Assembly (NCBI RefSeq): GCF_003286085.1
Contig: NW_020825479.1
Location: forward strand, 185,927-249,926
Direction of reading: 5' to 3'
DNA from: Drosophila persimilis
Lineage: Eukaryota; Arthropoda; Insecta; Diptera; Drosophilidae
DNA length: 64,000 nt
The notes under the pieces were generated by a model. That model was not told the origin of the DNA, did no database searches, and saw only the letters and a list, made by a program, of their open reading frames with translations. This document shows positions 1 to 10,250 of this stretch, in pieces. Within the stretch, counting starts at the first letter, position 1; each line of letters opens with the position of its first letter. The position numbers and the translations under genes are program-made.

Positions 1-1745
1 TCGATCCACTAGCACCAGCAGCATCGAGTTCCCATGCTTCGATCTCGGCAGAGGACCCACGAAGTCCGCGCATACCGTTGCCCATGGCTCTTCCGGTACC
101 TGTGTCAACATCTCCCCTGCCGCTTGTAGCTGACTTGGCTTAAAACGCAGACATAGTTCGCACTTTCGCACGTAGGCCCTCACGTCTCTGTACATCCCCG
201 GCCAGTAATACCTTGCCGCCACCCGTGCCGCGGTTCTCCTTCCGCCGGCGTGGCCTGCCTCCGGGTTATCGTGGCTCTCCTTTAAAACCCTTTCTCGGGC
301 ATATTTCGGCACACATAACTTCCACGAGGCGACTTCTTCGCTCCCGGCCCGGTGCGGAATGTGCCGGTACAAGTTCCCCCCCTTCTCCACATAGTCGGCG
401 TACTTTGGGGCTTCTTTCCTGATCTTCTCGGCCATGCCTTCTAACCACTTGCAGGGCGGCTCGCCCACTGGCGGTGTTCCCTCCACATTTCTTATTCGAC
501 GTCCTCGCTCCTCCACCGGCTGTCGGGAGAGTGCGTCGGCTACCACGTTGAGCTGTCCTTTCCTGTATGCGATTTCAAAGTCGTACTGCTGCAACTCTAA
601 TGCCCATCTCGCCACTCTTCCCGACGGACTCTCTATGCTATTTAACCATTTCAGAGCCATGTGGTCCGTGACCACCTTGAAGCGATACCCTTCCAAGTAT
701 GGCCTCAACCGGCGTATGGCCCACACAATGGCCAGACATTCTTTCTCCGTCGCCGAATAGTTCCTTTCGGGTCCGTTTAGCGTCCTGCTAGCATACGATA
801 TTACCCGCTCTCCCCTTTCCGTCTCCTGCGTGAGAATCGCGCCCAGCCCATAATCACTGGCGTCTGTCTGCAGGATGAATTTCTTCGAGAAGTCAGGGCA
901 CGCCAGCACGGGGTCCGCCACTAGTCTTCTCTTCACCTCCTCGAACGCTTCCTGCCGTTCCCGGGTCCAGACCCATTCTGTCTTCTTCTTGAGGAGCCCG
1001 GTGAGAGGCTGCACTAGGGTGGCGAAGTCGGGCACGAACCTCCGGTACCATGAGGCCACTCCCAAGTACTGTCTTAGCTCCTTGACATTGGTCGGCGGTT
1101 TCAGTTCGGCGATGGCTGCGACTTTCTCGGGGTCCGTACATATCCCTTCGCCGGTTACCTTGTGGCCCAGATACCGCAGCTCTTTCCTGAAGAATTCGCA
1201 CTTGTCCGCATTCAGCCGCAAGTTGGCCAAGCGGAGCCGTCGAAACACCTCTTTCAGGTTTCTTCGGTGTTCTTCTTCTGTTCGCCCGATGACCACTATG
1301 TCATCCTGGTACGCGAATGCGTGCGGCATCATCTCGGGCCCTATCACTTGGTCTAATGCCCGTTGAAAGGTGGCCGACGCGGAGTGTAACCCAAACGGCA
1401 TCACCTTCCATTGGTATAGCCCCTTGCCGGGCACCGTGAACGCCGTGATCGGCCGGCTGCTCTCGGCCAGGGGGATCTGCCAATATCCATCCTTCAGATC
1501 CAGGCTACTTATGAACTTTGCTTCCCGCAGCTGATCGAGTATGTAATCGATCCTGGGCATTGGGTATGCGTCCTTTACTGATCTCGCGTTCACTTGACGA
1601 AAGTCCACGCACAATCTCCACTTGCCATTCTTCTTCTTCACCATCACTATAGGCGAACTGTAGGGGCTCTTTGACGGCTCTATGCATCCCTTTTCTAACA
1701 GTTCGTCCACTTTATCTTTGTTTAATCGGTTGCGGGTCACTCATG
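1..1745 (-). pseudogene. pol: pol: reverse transcriptase, RNase H and integrase N-terminus (partial, open to window edge)
   Basis: Reading the minus strand from about 1745 to base 1 gives one uninterrupted frame with the retroviral-type RT signature: a KVDELLEKG-like entry, a LDLKDGYWQI-like palm block, and the catalytic box YQDD coded at about 1304-1315 (FAYQDDIVVIG). Next come the TDAS motif of RNase H near 850 and an HHCC zinc finger of integrase near 200-130, followed by the first integrase core block at the left edge. It would reverse-transcribe and integrate the element. The frame is open over about 580 codons, so pol itself looks fairly young, but it is out of frame with the upstream protease. 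It is called a pseudogene because of that break; the 3' part cannot be judged. Confidence 0.85.
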
Positions 1746-2530
1746 GTGATTGTGTGCACCGCCACATTAGACACCCCCTCGATCTTGGCAAACGCCTCCA
1801 ACTCTCGGGCCAAGAAGTCCTCCACTGGCTCTTCCCTCGCCCCCTCATTCCCGTTTGTGCTTTCCGCCACCTCTCGGGCGGCCGTTCTTAGGGTCGTGTC
1901 CGTTTTGTTGTCGTATTCCGGTCCTGTCTCTCCAGCTTCGGCCTTCGCCACGGACAGTCTTTCCTCCTGGCCTCCTCGTTCCCGATCTTGGGCAGGGATC
2001 ACCACCCTGTGTCCTGCACAGGTCACCACTGCCCCGACCGCGCGGAGGAAATCCCATCCCAACACTAACTCATCGATCACACCCGGCAATACGAGTAGCA
2101 CCATTGGGATCTCCTTGTTCCCAAAGCCTACCTTCGTTTCGATCTGGTGTGTGATCTCCTGGCTATGGCCATCTGCCAACCTCACCCTTTTCCTTGCCGC
2201 CACCTCCCGGCCTTCACCCTTCAGTCGGTCCGCCAGCTCGCGGCTCACGAAACTGCTGGTGGCTCCTGTATCCACCGTGGCTTGCAGCTCCATGCCCGCG
2301 ACCTCCACTACTGCGGATAACTGCTCCTCCTCGCTGATCAGCCTGCCGACTAGGCTTGAGGGACCGTTTCTTGCGACCCTGGCACGGCCCTCCGCGGCGT
2401 GGGTCGCGGGGCGTTTCCCGTCTTCCTGCAGCACTGCCATGCCGAGATGCCCACTTTTCCGCATCTCCAGCAGTAGGTGAGCGGTCGACCGTTGCACTCC
2501 CGGCTCCAATGATCCGCGCTCCCACACCTT
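1712..2530 (-). pseudogene. pro: retroviral-type aspartic protease region
   Basis: A minus-strand frame carries the active-site motif VDTGATSSF, coded near 2260-2280, and ends at a stop at 1712. The frame overlaps the end of gag (which stops at 2350) in a different register, as expected for a frameshift-expressed pro-pol. The protease processes the polyprotein in gypsy elements. The frame stops right after DPQPIKQR, a segment that normally leads without a break into RT; the RT frame resumes in another register only a few codons later. A small deletion with loss of frame at about 1712-1745 therefore separates protease from RT. Confidence 0.75.
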
Positions 2531-3686
2531 CGGCACGCCTGGGCCGGATTCTTGACATATCCATCCTCGATATTGCCGTTGGTCGGTGTCGGCAAGCGGC
2601 CATGCGCTCCCCTTTCCTCCCGTGCTGCCTCCTCCAGCGGGCCGTCTTTGCATCGCCGACATGCCGTCGTATCGGCCGGCTTGTGGAAGGGATTCGCTGC
2701 CCGGGCTTTCACGGTTGGATTCTCCCGTTGGAACTCTAGGCGGTCCCTTTCCAGCGCCTCGAACTCGTCTGCCAGTTCCATCATGGTGTCGAGATCCTTG
2801 CACCGGTGTGGTCTCATATACGCTCTCAAGTCGGGCATGCTATTCTCCCGAATCAACTCCGTTTGCTCCTCTTGGGGACATTTCAGGGGTCGCATAAGTG
2901 TCTGCATCTCTACCATGTATTCTTTGAACGGCTCGCCCCACTTCTGTTTCCGCATCCTCACTTCCTGCAGCAACTTCTCAAAATATCCCCGAGGCAGAAA
3001 GTAAGCCTGGAAGCTGGAAGAGAACTCTTTCCACGTTCTCCACTGCCGATTGTTCGCCACGAACCACATCAGCGCCCGTCCTTTTAGCAGCTCCGGCATC
3101 GCCCTAGGGATCAGATCCGGATCCAGACCGTACGTCTCGGCGGACCACTCGACCTGCTCCAAGAACTCGAGAGGCTTCGTCGTACCGTCGAACCGGAACG
3201 ACCACTCTCTCACCTGTTTCGCCACTCTAGCGTAGTCCAGGTGTGCTGGCCGTGTGGTGGCTGGTTCGACTCTCTCCCTTTCGGTTTCTCGGCTTCGATC
3301 CCTTCCTGGGTGACGGGGCCTGCTAGGCGTTCCTGTGTGTGAGCGTTCCGGTATTGGCACTGAGAGACTCGCTATCAACTCTCTTTGTATATCGACTGGG
3401 GACCTCCACAGCGCAGCCGCGGCTGCCCCGGGTGGGGGCGCCAGGTGCTCGTACGCGGCTTGTTTATCGTCCGCCCGGGGTGTCGGCGAGGACCCGACCC
3501 GTTCGCCCGACACTCCCATACCTCTATCAGATCGGCCCACTCTGCCTCATCCTCGTGTTCCCTCATCAATTCCTTAAAGGTTCTTCTCATTTCGTCCACG
3601 GTGCCCTCCAGCCGCACGCCGAAGGCGTGGCCGCATTGGACAAGCTCCTCCTTTCTCAACCGATGGATCCATTGTCCCTTCCCCAT
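2350..3686 (-). pseudogene. gag: gag with zinc knuckles, frame-broken near its N-terminus
   Basis: The start at 3686 (MGKGQWIHRL) lies 50 bases after the PBS and fits a gag start. The frame shifts at about 3480-3540, in a region where 3375-3686 and 2350-3540 are both open, and then runs to a stop at 2350. The C-terminal part has a capsid-like stretch (residues FRFDGTTKPLEFLEQVEW, about 3205-3150) followed by a CCHC knuckle, CRRCGSADHWSREC (Cx2Cx4Hx4C). A second, knuckle-like CWRCGKVGISAWQC has isoleucine where the histidine should be. Gag would form the particle and bind RNA. Family membership is clear; the exact family name is inferred. Confidence 0.8.
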
Positions 3687-3736
3687 TCTCTCGTCTATAC
3701 TCTCCCTCCCTTTGTCCTATTATTTGTCGTTGTAGG

Positions 3737-3753
3737 CCCCACGTTGGGCGCCA
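3737..3753 (-). promoter_or_regulatory. primer binding site, tRNA-Lys1,2 type
   Basis: Two bases inside the LTR, the minus strand reads TGGCGCCCAACGTGGGG. This is the complement expected for the 3' end of tRNA-Lys1,2 and is the normal place for first-strand priming. Confidence 0.85.
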
Positions 3754-3755
3754 GT

Positions 3756-4624
3756 TGTAACGAACCTGCTTTTTGGGCTCGCTTGAGTTTGCTGGGCTTG
3801 CTCAGCGGTCGGCAGATTCGCAGCAACGTATTTTTATTGTTGCCCCCAACGACAAATGATAAGACTTTCCTTTTCTTTTTATTTGAATTTCGCTTTATTC
3901 GCAATTCTATTAGGACTTAGGGCTAGGTGTTACAGTTTCTCTTAACTACCGATCTCCACCACGCGGGGGCTCTCGTCGGGTGTGGCAGCGTCGAGGCTAT
4001 TGATTGGGGCAAGTTGACCTCCGCTATTGCTTTGGTCCGCCACTCGAATCCGCACTCCACGTCTCGCACTCCCCTCCTAGCTTCCGCCGGCGTACGGGGA
4101 TCTTCACTTAACTTAGACTTACTCTGGGGGGCAGGCGGGGCCTGTCTGCCTGCTGCTACACTTCACTACACTTCTTTGTTTCGTACCGAGTATCACTCTT
4201 GCGTTTCGACCGGGTCTCAACGTGCGCGCGCGCTTACTTATCCGCGGGAAAAGAGACCCGCTTCGACGCCGCTACCTCCTTTTATAGCCCCTTGCCAGGC
4301 CCCAGCTCGGCGTCGGTAGTTTTCCATCGCCGTCTCCTGGTTTCCATGGCCTTCGTAACGGGGCCTGGCCGGTGGCGTGATCCCATGCCCTTATTTGGTC
4401 ATGCGCCAGATTATTGCCGGCCCGATCCCGCCGTTGCCTTTGCCTCTCGTGCCTCTCTCTCTCCGAGAGCAGGGCACTTCCCCTCTCGAGGCCCTTGGCC
4501 TCTTCGCCGCATCCGGATAACCGTGGGCGTCTGGCTTGACCTTCGCCTTATCCGGCCAGCCGTCAGCTTTTATCCGACTGTGCTCTTGGTCGCACTCGGC
4601 CTGTGGGAACCCTGGTTCCTCACA
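3756..4624 (-). repeat. 5' LTR of the Osvaldo/Ulysses-like element
   Basis: On the plus strand it begins TGTAACGAACC next to the PBS and ends CTCACA, so on the minus strand it has the canonical TG...CA ends. Inside it, on the minus strand, are a TATA box (4280-4287) and AATAAA-type polyadenylation signals near 3880-3900, giving a U3-R-U5 order consistent with the element's direction. About 869 bp. The matching 3' LTR is outside the window. Confidence 0.8.
4280..4287 (-). promoter_or_regulatory. LTR TATA box
   Basis: CTATAAAAGG-type core on the minus strand inside the LTR, about 380-400 bases upstream of its polyadenylation signals; it probably drives genomic RNA of the element. Confidence 0.6.
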
Positions 4625-4948
4625 ATGTCCAAACATATAAATATTTATAGGACTATATTTTGAAATATAAGTAAATATTCTAGAGCCTCAAATCATTAAC
4701 AGACTAAAATTAATACTCAATCATTATTAAAAATTCTTAATTAAAGAATAAAATATTTATGGCATATTTGATACAAAAAACAAATCGTGAAGCGAACTGC
4801 GACCTCCCAAGCACAAAATATCCACCATTATGTGGTCAAATCCTTGTTTATAAAAGGGCTACGGCATAACCCTGAGAAATATATGAACCATTCTTCCAGT
4901 GGACCTGTAGAAAATCAGTTACACTGAAGCTCCGCACAAGACAATGGC
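4625..4948 (+). repeat. promoter-like segment, copy 1 of a 324-bp direct repeat (partner 17395-17718)
   Basis: The segment from ATGTCCAAACATATAA to ACAATGGCA recurs about 12.77 kb to the right with only a few differences (for example at 4728-4738 and in the bases after TATAAAAGGGCTAC). It holds TATAAAAG (4849-4856), a TCAGTT motif (4915-4920) and an ATG in its last bases. AT-rich first half, GC-balanced second half. It could be the promoter of an unknown gene or element, or an LTR-like end; the sequence does not decide. Both copies diverge immediately after the same ATGGCA. Confidence 0.7.
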
Positions 4949-5100
4949 AATTCCGTTTCTTCTGCTTCTCCTTCTTTATGTTTTACGATACACGATATAC
5001 AGTATGCCATGTGTGTGTGTGTGTCTGCGCGCTCCCCCTGGCTCATTTCCTTGCGCTTCCCGGCCCCCTTTTCGTACGTTTTATGCCTTTTTGACTGGGT
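4949..5100. other. unassigned spacer with GT microsatellite and a short signal-like reading frame
   Basis: From the ATG at 4944 the plus strand encodes MAIPFLLLLLLYVLR, a strongly hydrophobic start resembling a signal peptide. It then enters a (GT)n tract (about 5010-5027) and continues only as the antisense of the AGO2 fragment. I see no family match and no intron signals that would rescue a gene, so it is recorded as a possible exon 1 remnant with low confidence. Confidence 0.25.
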
Positions 5101-5446
5101 GGAGGATGGCCCACTTGTGGGGCTTCGGCCTCGAGTCGAAGAACTGCGACCTGTCGATGTGCCACAAGCCGTTCCTCACACTGGCCGAGGCCTTGTTCCG
5201 GTACTGGATCAGGGGGGGGTCGAGGACGCGCGTCTGCACCACGATGAAGTCCGTGTTGAGGCGAAAGCCGAACCGCGAGATGGTGGGGTCCGCGTTGTAG
5301 TCGAAGTACCGCAGCAGCTCCAGGATCTTGCCCTTGCTCGCGTTCGTCGAGGTGGCTGCAATGTCCACGATGCCCGCCGACTGCACCTTGGAGTCCTTCC
5401 GCTGCAAAGAGAAGGGGTCCGCTCCCGCGGGACTGCCGCTAGGCAT
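5101..5446 (-). pseudogene. AGO2: Argonaute-2 exon fragment with its 3' splice site
   Basis: The minus strand from about 5402 down to 5105 encodes a segment that I recognise as Drosophila AGO2 between the PAZ and MID/PIWI domains (linker region). Blocks such as AATSTN, DPTISRFGFR, DFIVVQTRVL, a PP..QYR..K block and KPHKWAIL occur in the family order and spacing. AGO2 is the siRNA slicer of antiviral RNA interference. The codons are GC-rich and undamaged: no stop over about 100 residues. Just upstream, TTCTCTTTGCAG (about 5402-5413) is a good intron acceptor, so this is genomic DNA, not a retrocopy. Similarity ends at about 5104, in unrelated sequence. The R1-like element begins within about 45 bases of the acceptor, in what would be the intron. 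Obscura-group flies carry several Ago2 paralogues; which one this came from cannot be told here. Confidence 0.85.
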
Positions 5447-5564
5447 TACTTCGCGGTGCGGGCTGTGGGATCATCTTTCTGGCTTAGTTTGTCCGGCTTC
5501 GCTCCAGCCTGCGCAGCTCCTTGATCACGCTTGCTGCCATGTAGGCGACCGCGTTCCAAGATTG

Positions 5565-8254
5565 CTAATTGGCTAGCATCTGGTCGGTGAGGGTGTCCAC
5601 ACTCACTTCTGCAAGGGTCTCCCCTAGCCTCGATCGTTCTTGCGAGAAGCGGGGGCACACAAAGAAGACGTGCTCTGCATCCTCGTCGACTCCAGGCCCG
5701 CAGCAGCTGCAATACGGGTCGTCAGCACGCCTAAAGCGGTGCAGGTACTGCTTGAAGCAGCCATGCCCCGTCAGCAGTTGGCCCAAATAATGGTCCATTT
5801 GGCCGTGCCTTCTTCGCAGCCATGGGCTAAGCTGGGGAAGGAGACGTCTGGTCCACCTCCCTTTTGTCGCTTGGTCCCAGCGCCGTTGCCACTGGGCTAT
5901 AGTGCGCTCTCGCCGCTCGCTGGCTACCTCCACTCCGCTCTGTCGCTCTGCTGCCAGGAGATCCAGCGGGAACATGCCTGCCACAATAAGTGCGGCGTCT
6001 TCAGACACCGTCCGGAAGCAGCATGTAACCCTCAGGGCACCTTCTCTGCTGTATGTGGAAACCATCATTGCTGGTGCCCACACTGCTGATCCATACAAGA
6101 TTATGGAGGTGACCACCCCAGCGATGAGCTGCCTGCTACGCTGCCGTGGTCCCCCTGTATTGGCCATCATCCTGCTTATGGCCGCCGTTGCTGCAGTCGC
6201 TTTTGCGCTGGCATATTCCAGGTGGGCCTTGAAGTTCAGCCTCTGGTCCATCATTACCCCTAGGTATTTTAGCGCAGGCTTGGTCCTGATGATCGTGCTG
6301 CCGACTCTAACGCATGCCTGCTCGACCTTTTTCCTGCTGCTCATTAGCACAGCCTCCGTCTTATTCTCCGCCAATGCTAGCCCGTTGGCTGCGAGCCAGG
6401 CCACTATCATCCCGACTGCTACGTTGGCTTTCTCCTCTGCGTCTCTTACGTGTTTCGACGCTGTCACCAGTGCTATATCGTCGGCGAAGCCCACCAGGGT
6501 GCACCCTTCCGGTAATGTAAGCCGCAGGATATCGTCGTACATCACGTTCCACAGTATCGGCCCTAGGACCGAGCCCTGTGGGACGCCTCCGGTGATTTGG
6601 TGATATTCCGCTCCTTCTTCCGTGTCGTAGATCAGGACGCGGTCCGTAAAATAGCTTCGCAGAGTCCGTGTGATTTGCTCAGATATGCCCCTCCTGGTCA
6701 GGGCCTCAAGGATGCTCTTCCAGCTGGCAGAGTTGAAGGCGTTTCGTTTCGCGTTCCTGCCATGGCTTCCCTGGCAAGGTTTGTCACCATCTCGATGGCG
6801 TCAGTGGTGCTCTTCTGCTTGCGGAACCCGAATTGGAGGTCGGAAAGTCCGCGACGCTCAGCCAGTTCCGCCTCCAGTCGGTTGCATACCATCCTCTCGA
6901 AAATCTTGCCCATGGTATCCAGCATGCACAGCGGCCGGTATGACGATGGGTCGTTGAGCTCTTTGCCTGGCTTGGGTATCAGAACCAGCCTTTGACGTTT
7001 CCATGCTCGTGGGACTGTCCGCTCCGCTAGGCACTGGGTGTACTTTGTGGCGAATGCTTCCGGGTGGGCTCTAATTATGCATTTTAGTGCTGCATTAGGG
7101 ACTCCATCTGGACCTGCCGCTTTCCCGATCTTCAGCTTACCCGTGGCCTCCAGTACTTCTCTGGCAGTGATGATGGTGGTGGTGTTCCTCAGACTAGCTC
7201 CTTCTACCCTAGCTTCCTCTTGTAAGGGTGGTTGTCTAGGGAAAAGGGTGCCGACTATATCTCTCATATGCACCGGATCCTTGGGCATAGGCTGTCTGTT
7301 TAATCTCCCCATGACTAGTTTGTATGCTCCACCAAAAGGTTCCGCATCGGCCGCATCTCAGAGATCCTTAAAGCATTTGAGTTTGCTGCTTCTGATGGCC
7401 TCCTTCAGCTCTTTTCTTTTGGCCTTGAATGCCGAGCTGCGCAGCACCTGGCCCTGGCCTTGGCAATATGCTCATTCCACCACGGTACTGGCCGGTGCCT
7501 GCTTCCTCCGATCTTTCTTTTTTTCATGGCTGCATCACAGGCCGCTTTGACGGTCCTGTACACGGCAAGCGCGGATGCTTCAGCATCCCCGGCGGCGCTT
7601 AGGTTTTCTGCTGCCGAGAGGAGCGCGGCTCTGCTCAGGCTTTCCTCCTTGTACCCGGCCTGGAGCGCCCGCTGTATCCTTGTTATGTTCCTGGGTGCAA
7701 AGGTTTCCGTCATTACGGCTAAGTGGTCGCTATGGGTGTAAGCACTCAGCACTTGCCACTTCGCGTGGCGTGCGAGCTCTGGGCTTGCAAAGGTGAGGTC
7801 TATAATAGACTCCCGCCCTGCTTTGCTGAACGTTGGTGTGGTTCCTGTGTTGAGGAGACAGACGTTTAGGCTTGCAAACTCGTCCAGGAGCGATGTCCCA
7901 CGGGGTGTGTTCTTGGCGCTGCCCCAAGTCGTGGCCCAGGCGTTAAAGTCGCCCGCTATCAGGACCGGCGATTTGCCTCGTGCGTCGTTAGCGATGCTGC
8001 TGATGATCGTCTCATACTCCTGTTGCGTGAACCTTGGTGCTATGTAGCAGCTGTAGACAAAAGTCCCGCTGTGGTTAGCTCTCACATATCCCACTCTGGA
8101 TGCTCTGTGGGTAAGCTGGCCTGGTTGTGGGCCACAGCTCCAGATTGCTGCTCCTCCGTCTGAGCTTTGCTGCCAGACTCCTTCGTGTTTTTTGCCGTAC
8201 GGCTCGCCGAGCAGCTCGGCAGTGGTTTAGGTTGAGCTGCAGGAGCTTAACCAT
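5565..8254 (-). pseudogene. non-LTR ORF2: endonuclease, reverse transcriptase, Cys-His C-terminus
   Basis: The ATG at 8254 overlaps the ORF1 stop (8247-8249). Encoded in order: an endonuclease start (LLQLNLNHCRAA), a frame break near 8085, endonuclease blocks GDFNAW, IDLTFAS and SDHLAV (8094-7405), a break between 7405 and 7312, RT fingers and palm (AAGPDGVPNAALK, YRPLCMLDTMGK, DLQFGFRK), and a break between 6700 and 6545. Then come the catalytic box FADDIAL, YLGVMMDQRLNF, and a terminal C-x-C...H....C motif (CSCCGPG...EHVFFVCP) near 5690-5640, ending at a stop at 5565. This enzyme nicks the target and primes cDNA synthesis there. The domain set and Cys-His tail point to the R1 clade. It cannot be made in one piece because of the breaks. 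Confidence 0.8.
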
Positions 8255-9661
8255 CAACCAGTTTTGCTAGTGCCTTCTTGTACTCAGGGCAGCTGCGGCT
8301 GAGGGCCGAGTGGGCTGCTGAGCGGACGTCTCCTGGCTTGCCAGCGCATAGTATGCACATTGGCGGGTTGTTGCACTGGTTGTGCTTGTGCCCCTCCCCA
8401 CCACATTTGTAGCATGCATTGCTTGCCACAGGCCGCTTGGATCTGCACCTGGGTGCAGTGTGTCCATAGGCCATGCACTTGAAGCAGCGGGCAGACAACC
8501 CAGCCGATTCGAACTTTTCCGAGCTCCAGGAGCTTCTTTGCGAGTGCGGGGTGAAGGTTCAGCGTAGCTACCTGCGTTGCGCCATATGCTTTCCGCATGT
8601 ACGGCACTGCTCCTTGTGTTAAGTCGTCGTCGATCGCTGCAGCTATGGCCTCACATACCTCGTCGCCTGTCGTGAGCTCGTCTATGTTGAGTACCTCCAC
8701 CGCGACTGTCTCCTGCATGGCCCTCACGGCTGCCTTGTCCCCAAGCGCTGCCTGGATGGCCATCTGTAGCTCCTGGGTGGCGGGGTCTGAGGATTGTTGC
8801 ATCCTTAGAAGCAGCTCGCCCGAGGCTGTCTTCCTGATGCCCTGAACCTTGTTTTTGAGGTTCTGGAGCGTTGGTGCTGCCTTCACCAGTTTGAGGATGT
8901 CGGCGTATGATGCCTCCTCGGTGCATTTGACGAGCACTGCGTCTGGTCGGCCTGTCTGCTTGCGTTTCGCACGCCTGCCTCTCACCTCACTCCACTTCTG
9001 TGTAGGGTTGGTGTCTTCCGCCTTGCCGCACTGCATCTCGGTTTCCGCTTGTCGAGTGGCGTCAGCTTGGTGGCCTTGCCGGGGCCTTCCGCGCGCGCTC
9101 TTCTCCTCAATTCGGGGTGCTGCCTCGCTCTTGTGGGCTTCTGATGCCGTTTGCGTCGCCTTGGTCGCACTGGGCTTGGTCATCCTGGGTAGGGGGCCAG
9201 TTGGGCCTGCAGTGTGATCATGGCACTGGCATCCTCCTGGCGCTGCCCTTTTTTCCTCTGGCGCCTGCAGATGGGATTTGACTTCCACTTGCAACTCCTT
9301 CATGCGAGCTACCATCTTCTTAATGGCCATGTTGATCGACCTCTGGCCCTTCTCGTTCATCTGGTAGAGTAGGTCGTCAAGAATTGCGCCAATCTCGTCT
9401 ATTTCCTGTATTTCCTGCTTCGCTTGGGGGGGTTTTTCTCCCGCTACTCGATGGTGTAGGGGGGTCCCTCGGTCTCTTCGGGGTATCAGTGCCCTTGCCG
9501 TCGTCCTGCGTGGCCCCACTGGCAAAGCTGTGCAACGAGCTCTGCTTCATTGGCGGTGCTAAAGCTGCTTGTGGTGGTGTTCGGGCCACCTTTGAGGCTT
9601 TTTGGAAAGCCATTGCTCCTTGGCTTGTAGCGCATTTTGCTTCGTCGGCCAAGTGTGCCAC
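8247..9661 (-). pseudogene. non-LTR ORF1, gag-like RNA-binding protein with CCHC knuckles
   Basis: The likely start at 9661 (MAHLADEAKC) is followed by a proline/serine-rich stretch, then a frame break at a homopolymer near 9425-9432. A long helical, charged region follows (MNEKGQRSINMAIKKM). After a second break near 8500 the C-terminus carries three cysteine knuckles: CFKCMAYGHTAPRC, CYKCGGEGHKHNQC and a partial CILC. Such proteins coat the element RNA. The stop overlaps the ORF2 start, as in many R1 and LOA elements. Confidence 0.75.
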
Positions 9662-10250
9662 CGGCGAAGCAGGATTCGGGGGGATATCTTCCGCAGCGGT
9701 CTCTGTCGAGGTCTGGATGCTTTGGCACCTAGTGCACCTTCACCACACTGTAGTCGATCAGCTGGTTAGTGGCCTGCACTATCCAGCCCTGGTACCCCAG
9801 TCGATCAGCTGCGAGGCCTGGAGTGAAGAAGAACGGGAGAACCGGCCCAAAGGAGAGAAAGGATGAAAAAAGGTGGGAATCTCCAAGTGATGAGTGAAAA
9901 GCGCCGTCCAAAGCACTCACGGTGGGCCCCAGCGCCCCTGCCCCCTTTGGGTGACCGTGGAAGTGCAACGCGCAGCCCGGATCAGGAGCCAGTCGGGGTG
10001 AGACTCGAACCTCCCAGGTGAGCACGCGGTGTCGGCAAGAGCTTGAGCTAATTTCGTGTATTTTTTTTTCAGGTATCTTTCGCGATTTGTCTGTGTCTTC
10101 CAGAGCAGCTGTTTGGCGCGTCCGCACTCGAAAAAATTCACGGTTTAGTGTGTGTGTGTGTGTGCTTTTCCGATACGAATCCAATTTCTCAGAGGCAACA
10201 ATAAAACCCAGCCTCAGTGCCATGGGCGGTGGGCGATGGGCGGGGCCGTA

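Larger units (their letters stand above)
1..4624 (-). mobile_element. Ty3/gypsy LTR retrotransposon, Osvaldo/Ulysses-like (5' LTR to integrase, runs off window)
   Basis: On the minus strand, in order: LTR (3756-4624), primer binding site, gag with zinc knuckles, aspartic protease, reverse transcriptase, RNase H and the start of integrase, which leaves the window at base 1. The gag architecture and Lys-type PBS suggest the Osvaldo/Ulysses group; the family is inferred, the gypsy superfamily is clear from domain order. The element is not functional: gag has a frame break near 3480-3540 and the protease-RT junction near 1712-1745 has lost some codons and the frame. The LTR abuts the duplicated segment that starts at 4625, so the element inserted at the edge of, or into, that segment. 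Confidence 0.85.
5447..10250 (-). mobile_element. R1-like non-LTR retrotransposon, frame-broken
   Basis: On the minus strand: a 5' region (about 9662-10250), ORF1 with CCHC knuckles, and ORF2 with apurinic-type endonuclease, RT and a C-terminal Cys-His motif, then a short 3' region. No poly(A) tail is visible at 5447, which is common in R1-clade elements. At least five frame breaks are present. The 3' end lies in the putative AGO2 intron. The exact 5' boundary is uncertain and is placed where the sequence turns into unrelated DNA. Confidence 0.75.

Noticed and set aside
4849..4920. Treating 4625-4948 as the AGO2 promoter
   Set aside because: The TATA box faces right on the plus strand while the AGO2 fragment is on the minus strand, and the fragment is internal to the gene.
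9985..10050. tRNA-like stretch on the minus strand (GGTTCGAGTCT B-box-like, TAGCTCAAG A-box-like)
   Set aside because: The T-arm does not pair, and the acceptor and anticodon stems cannot be drawn; probably chance or a very old SINE/tRNA relic.
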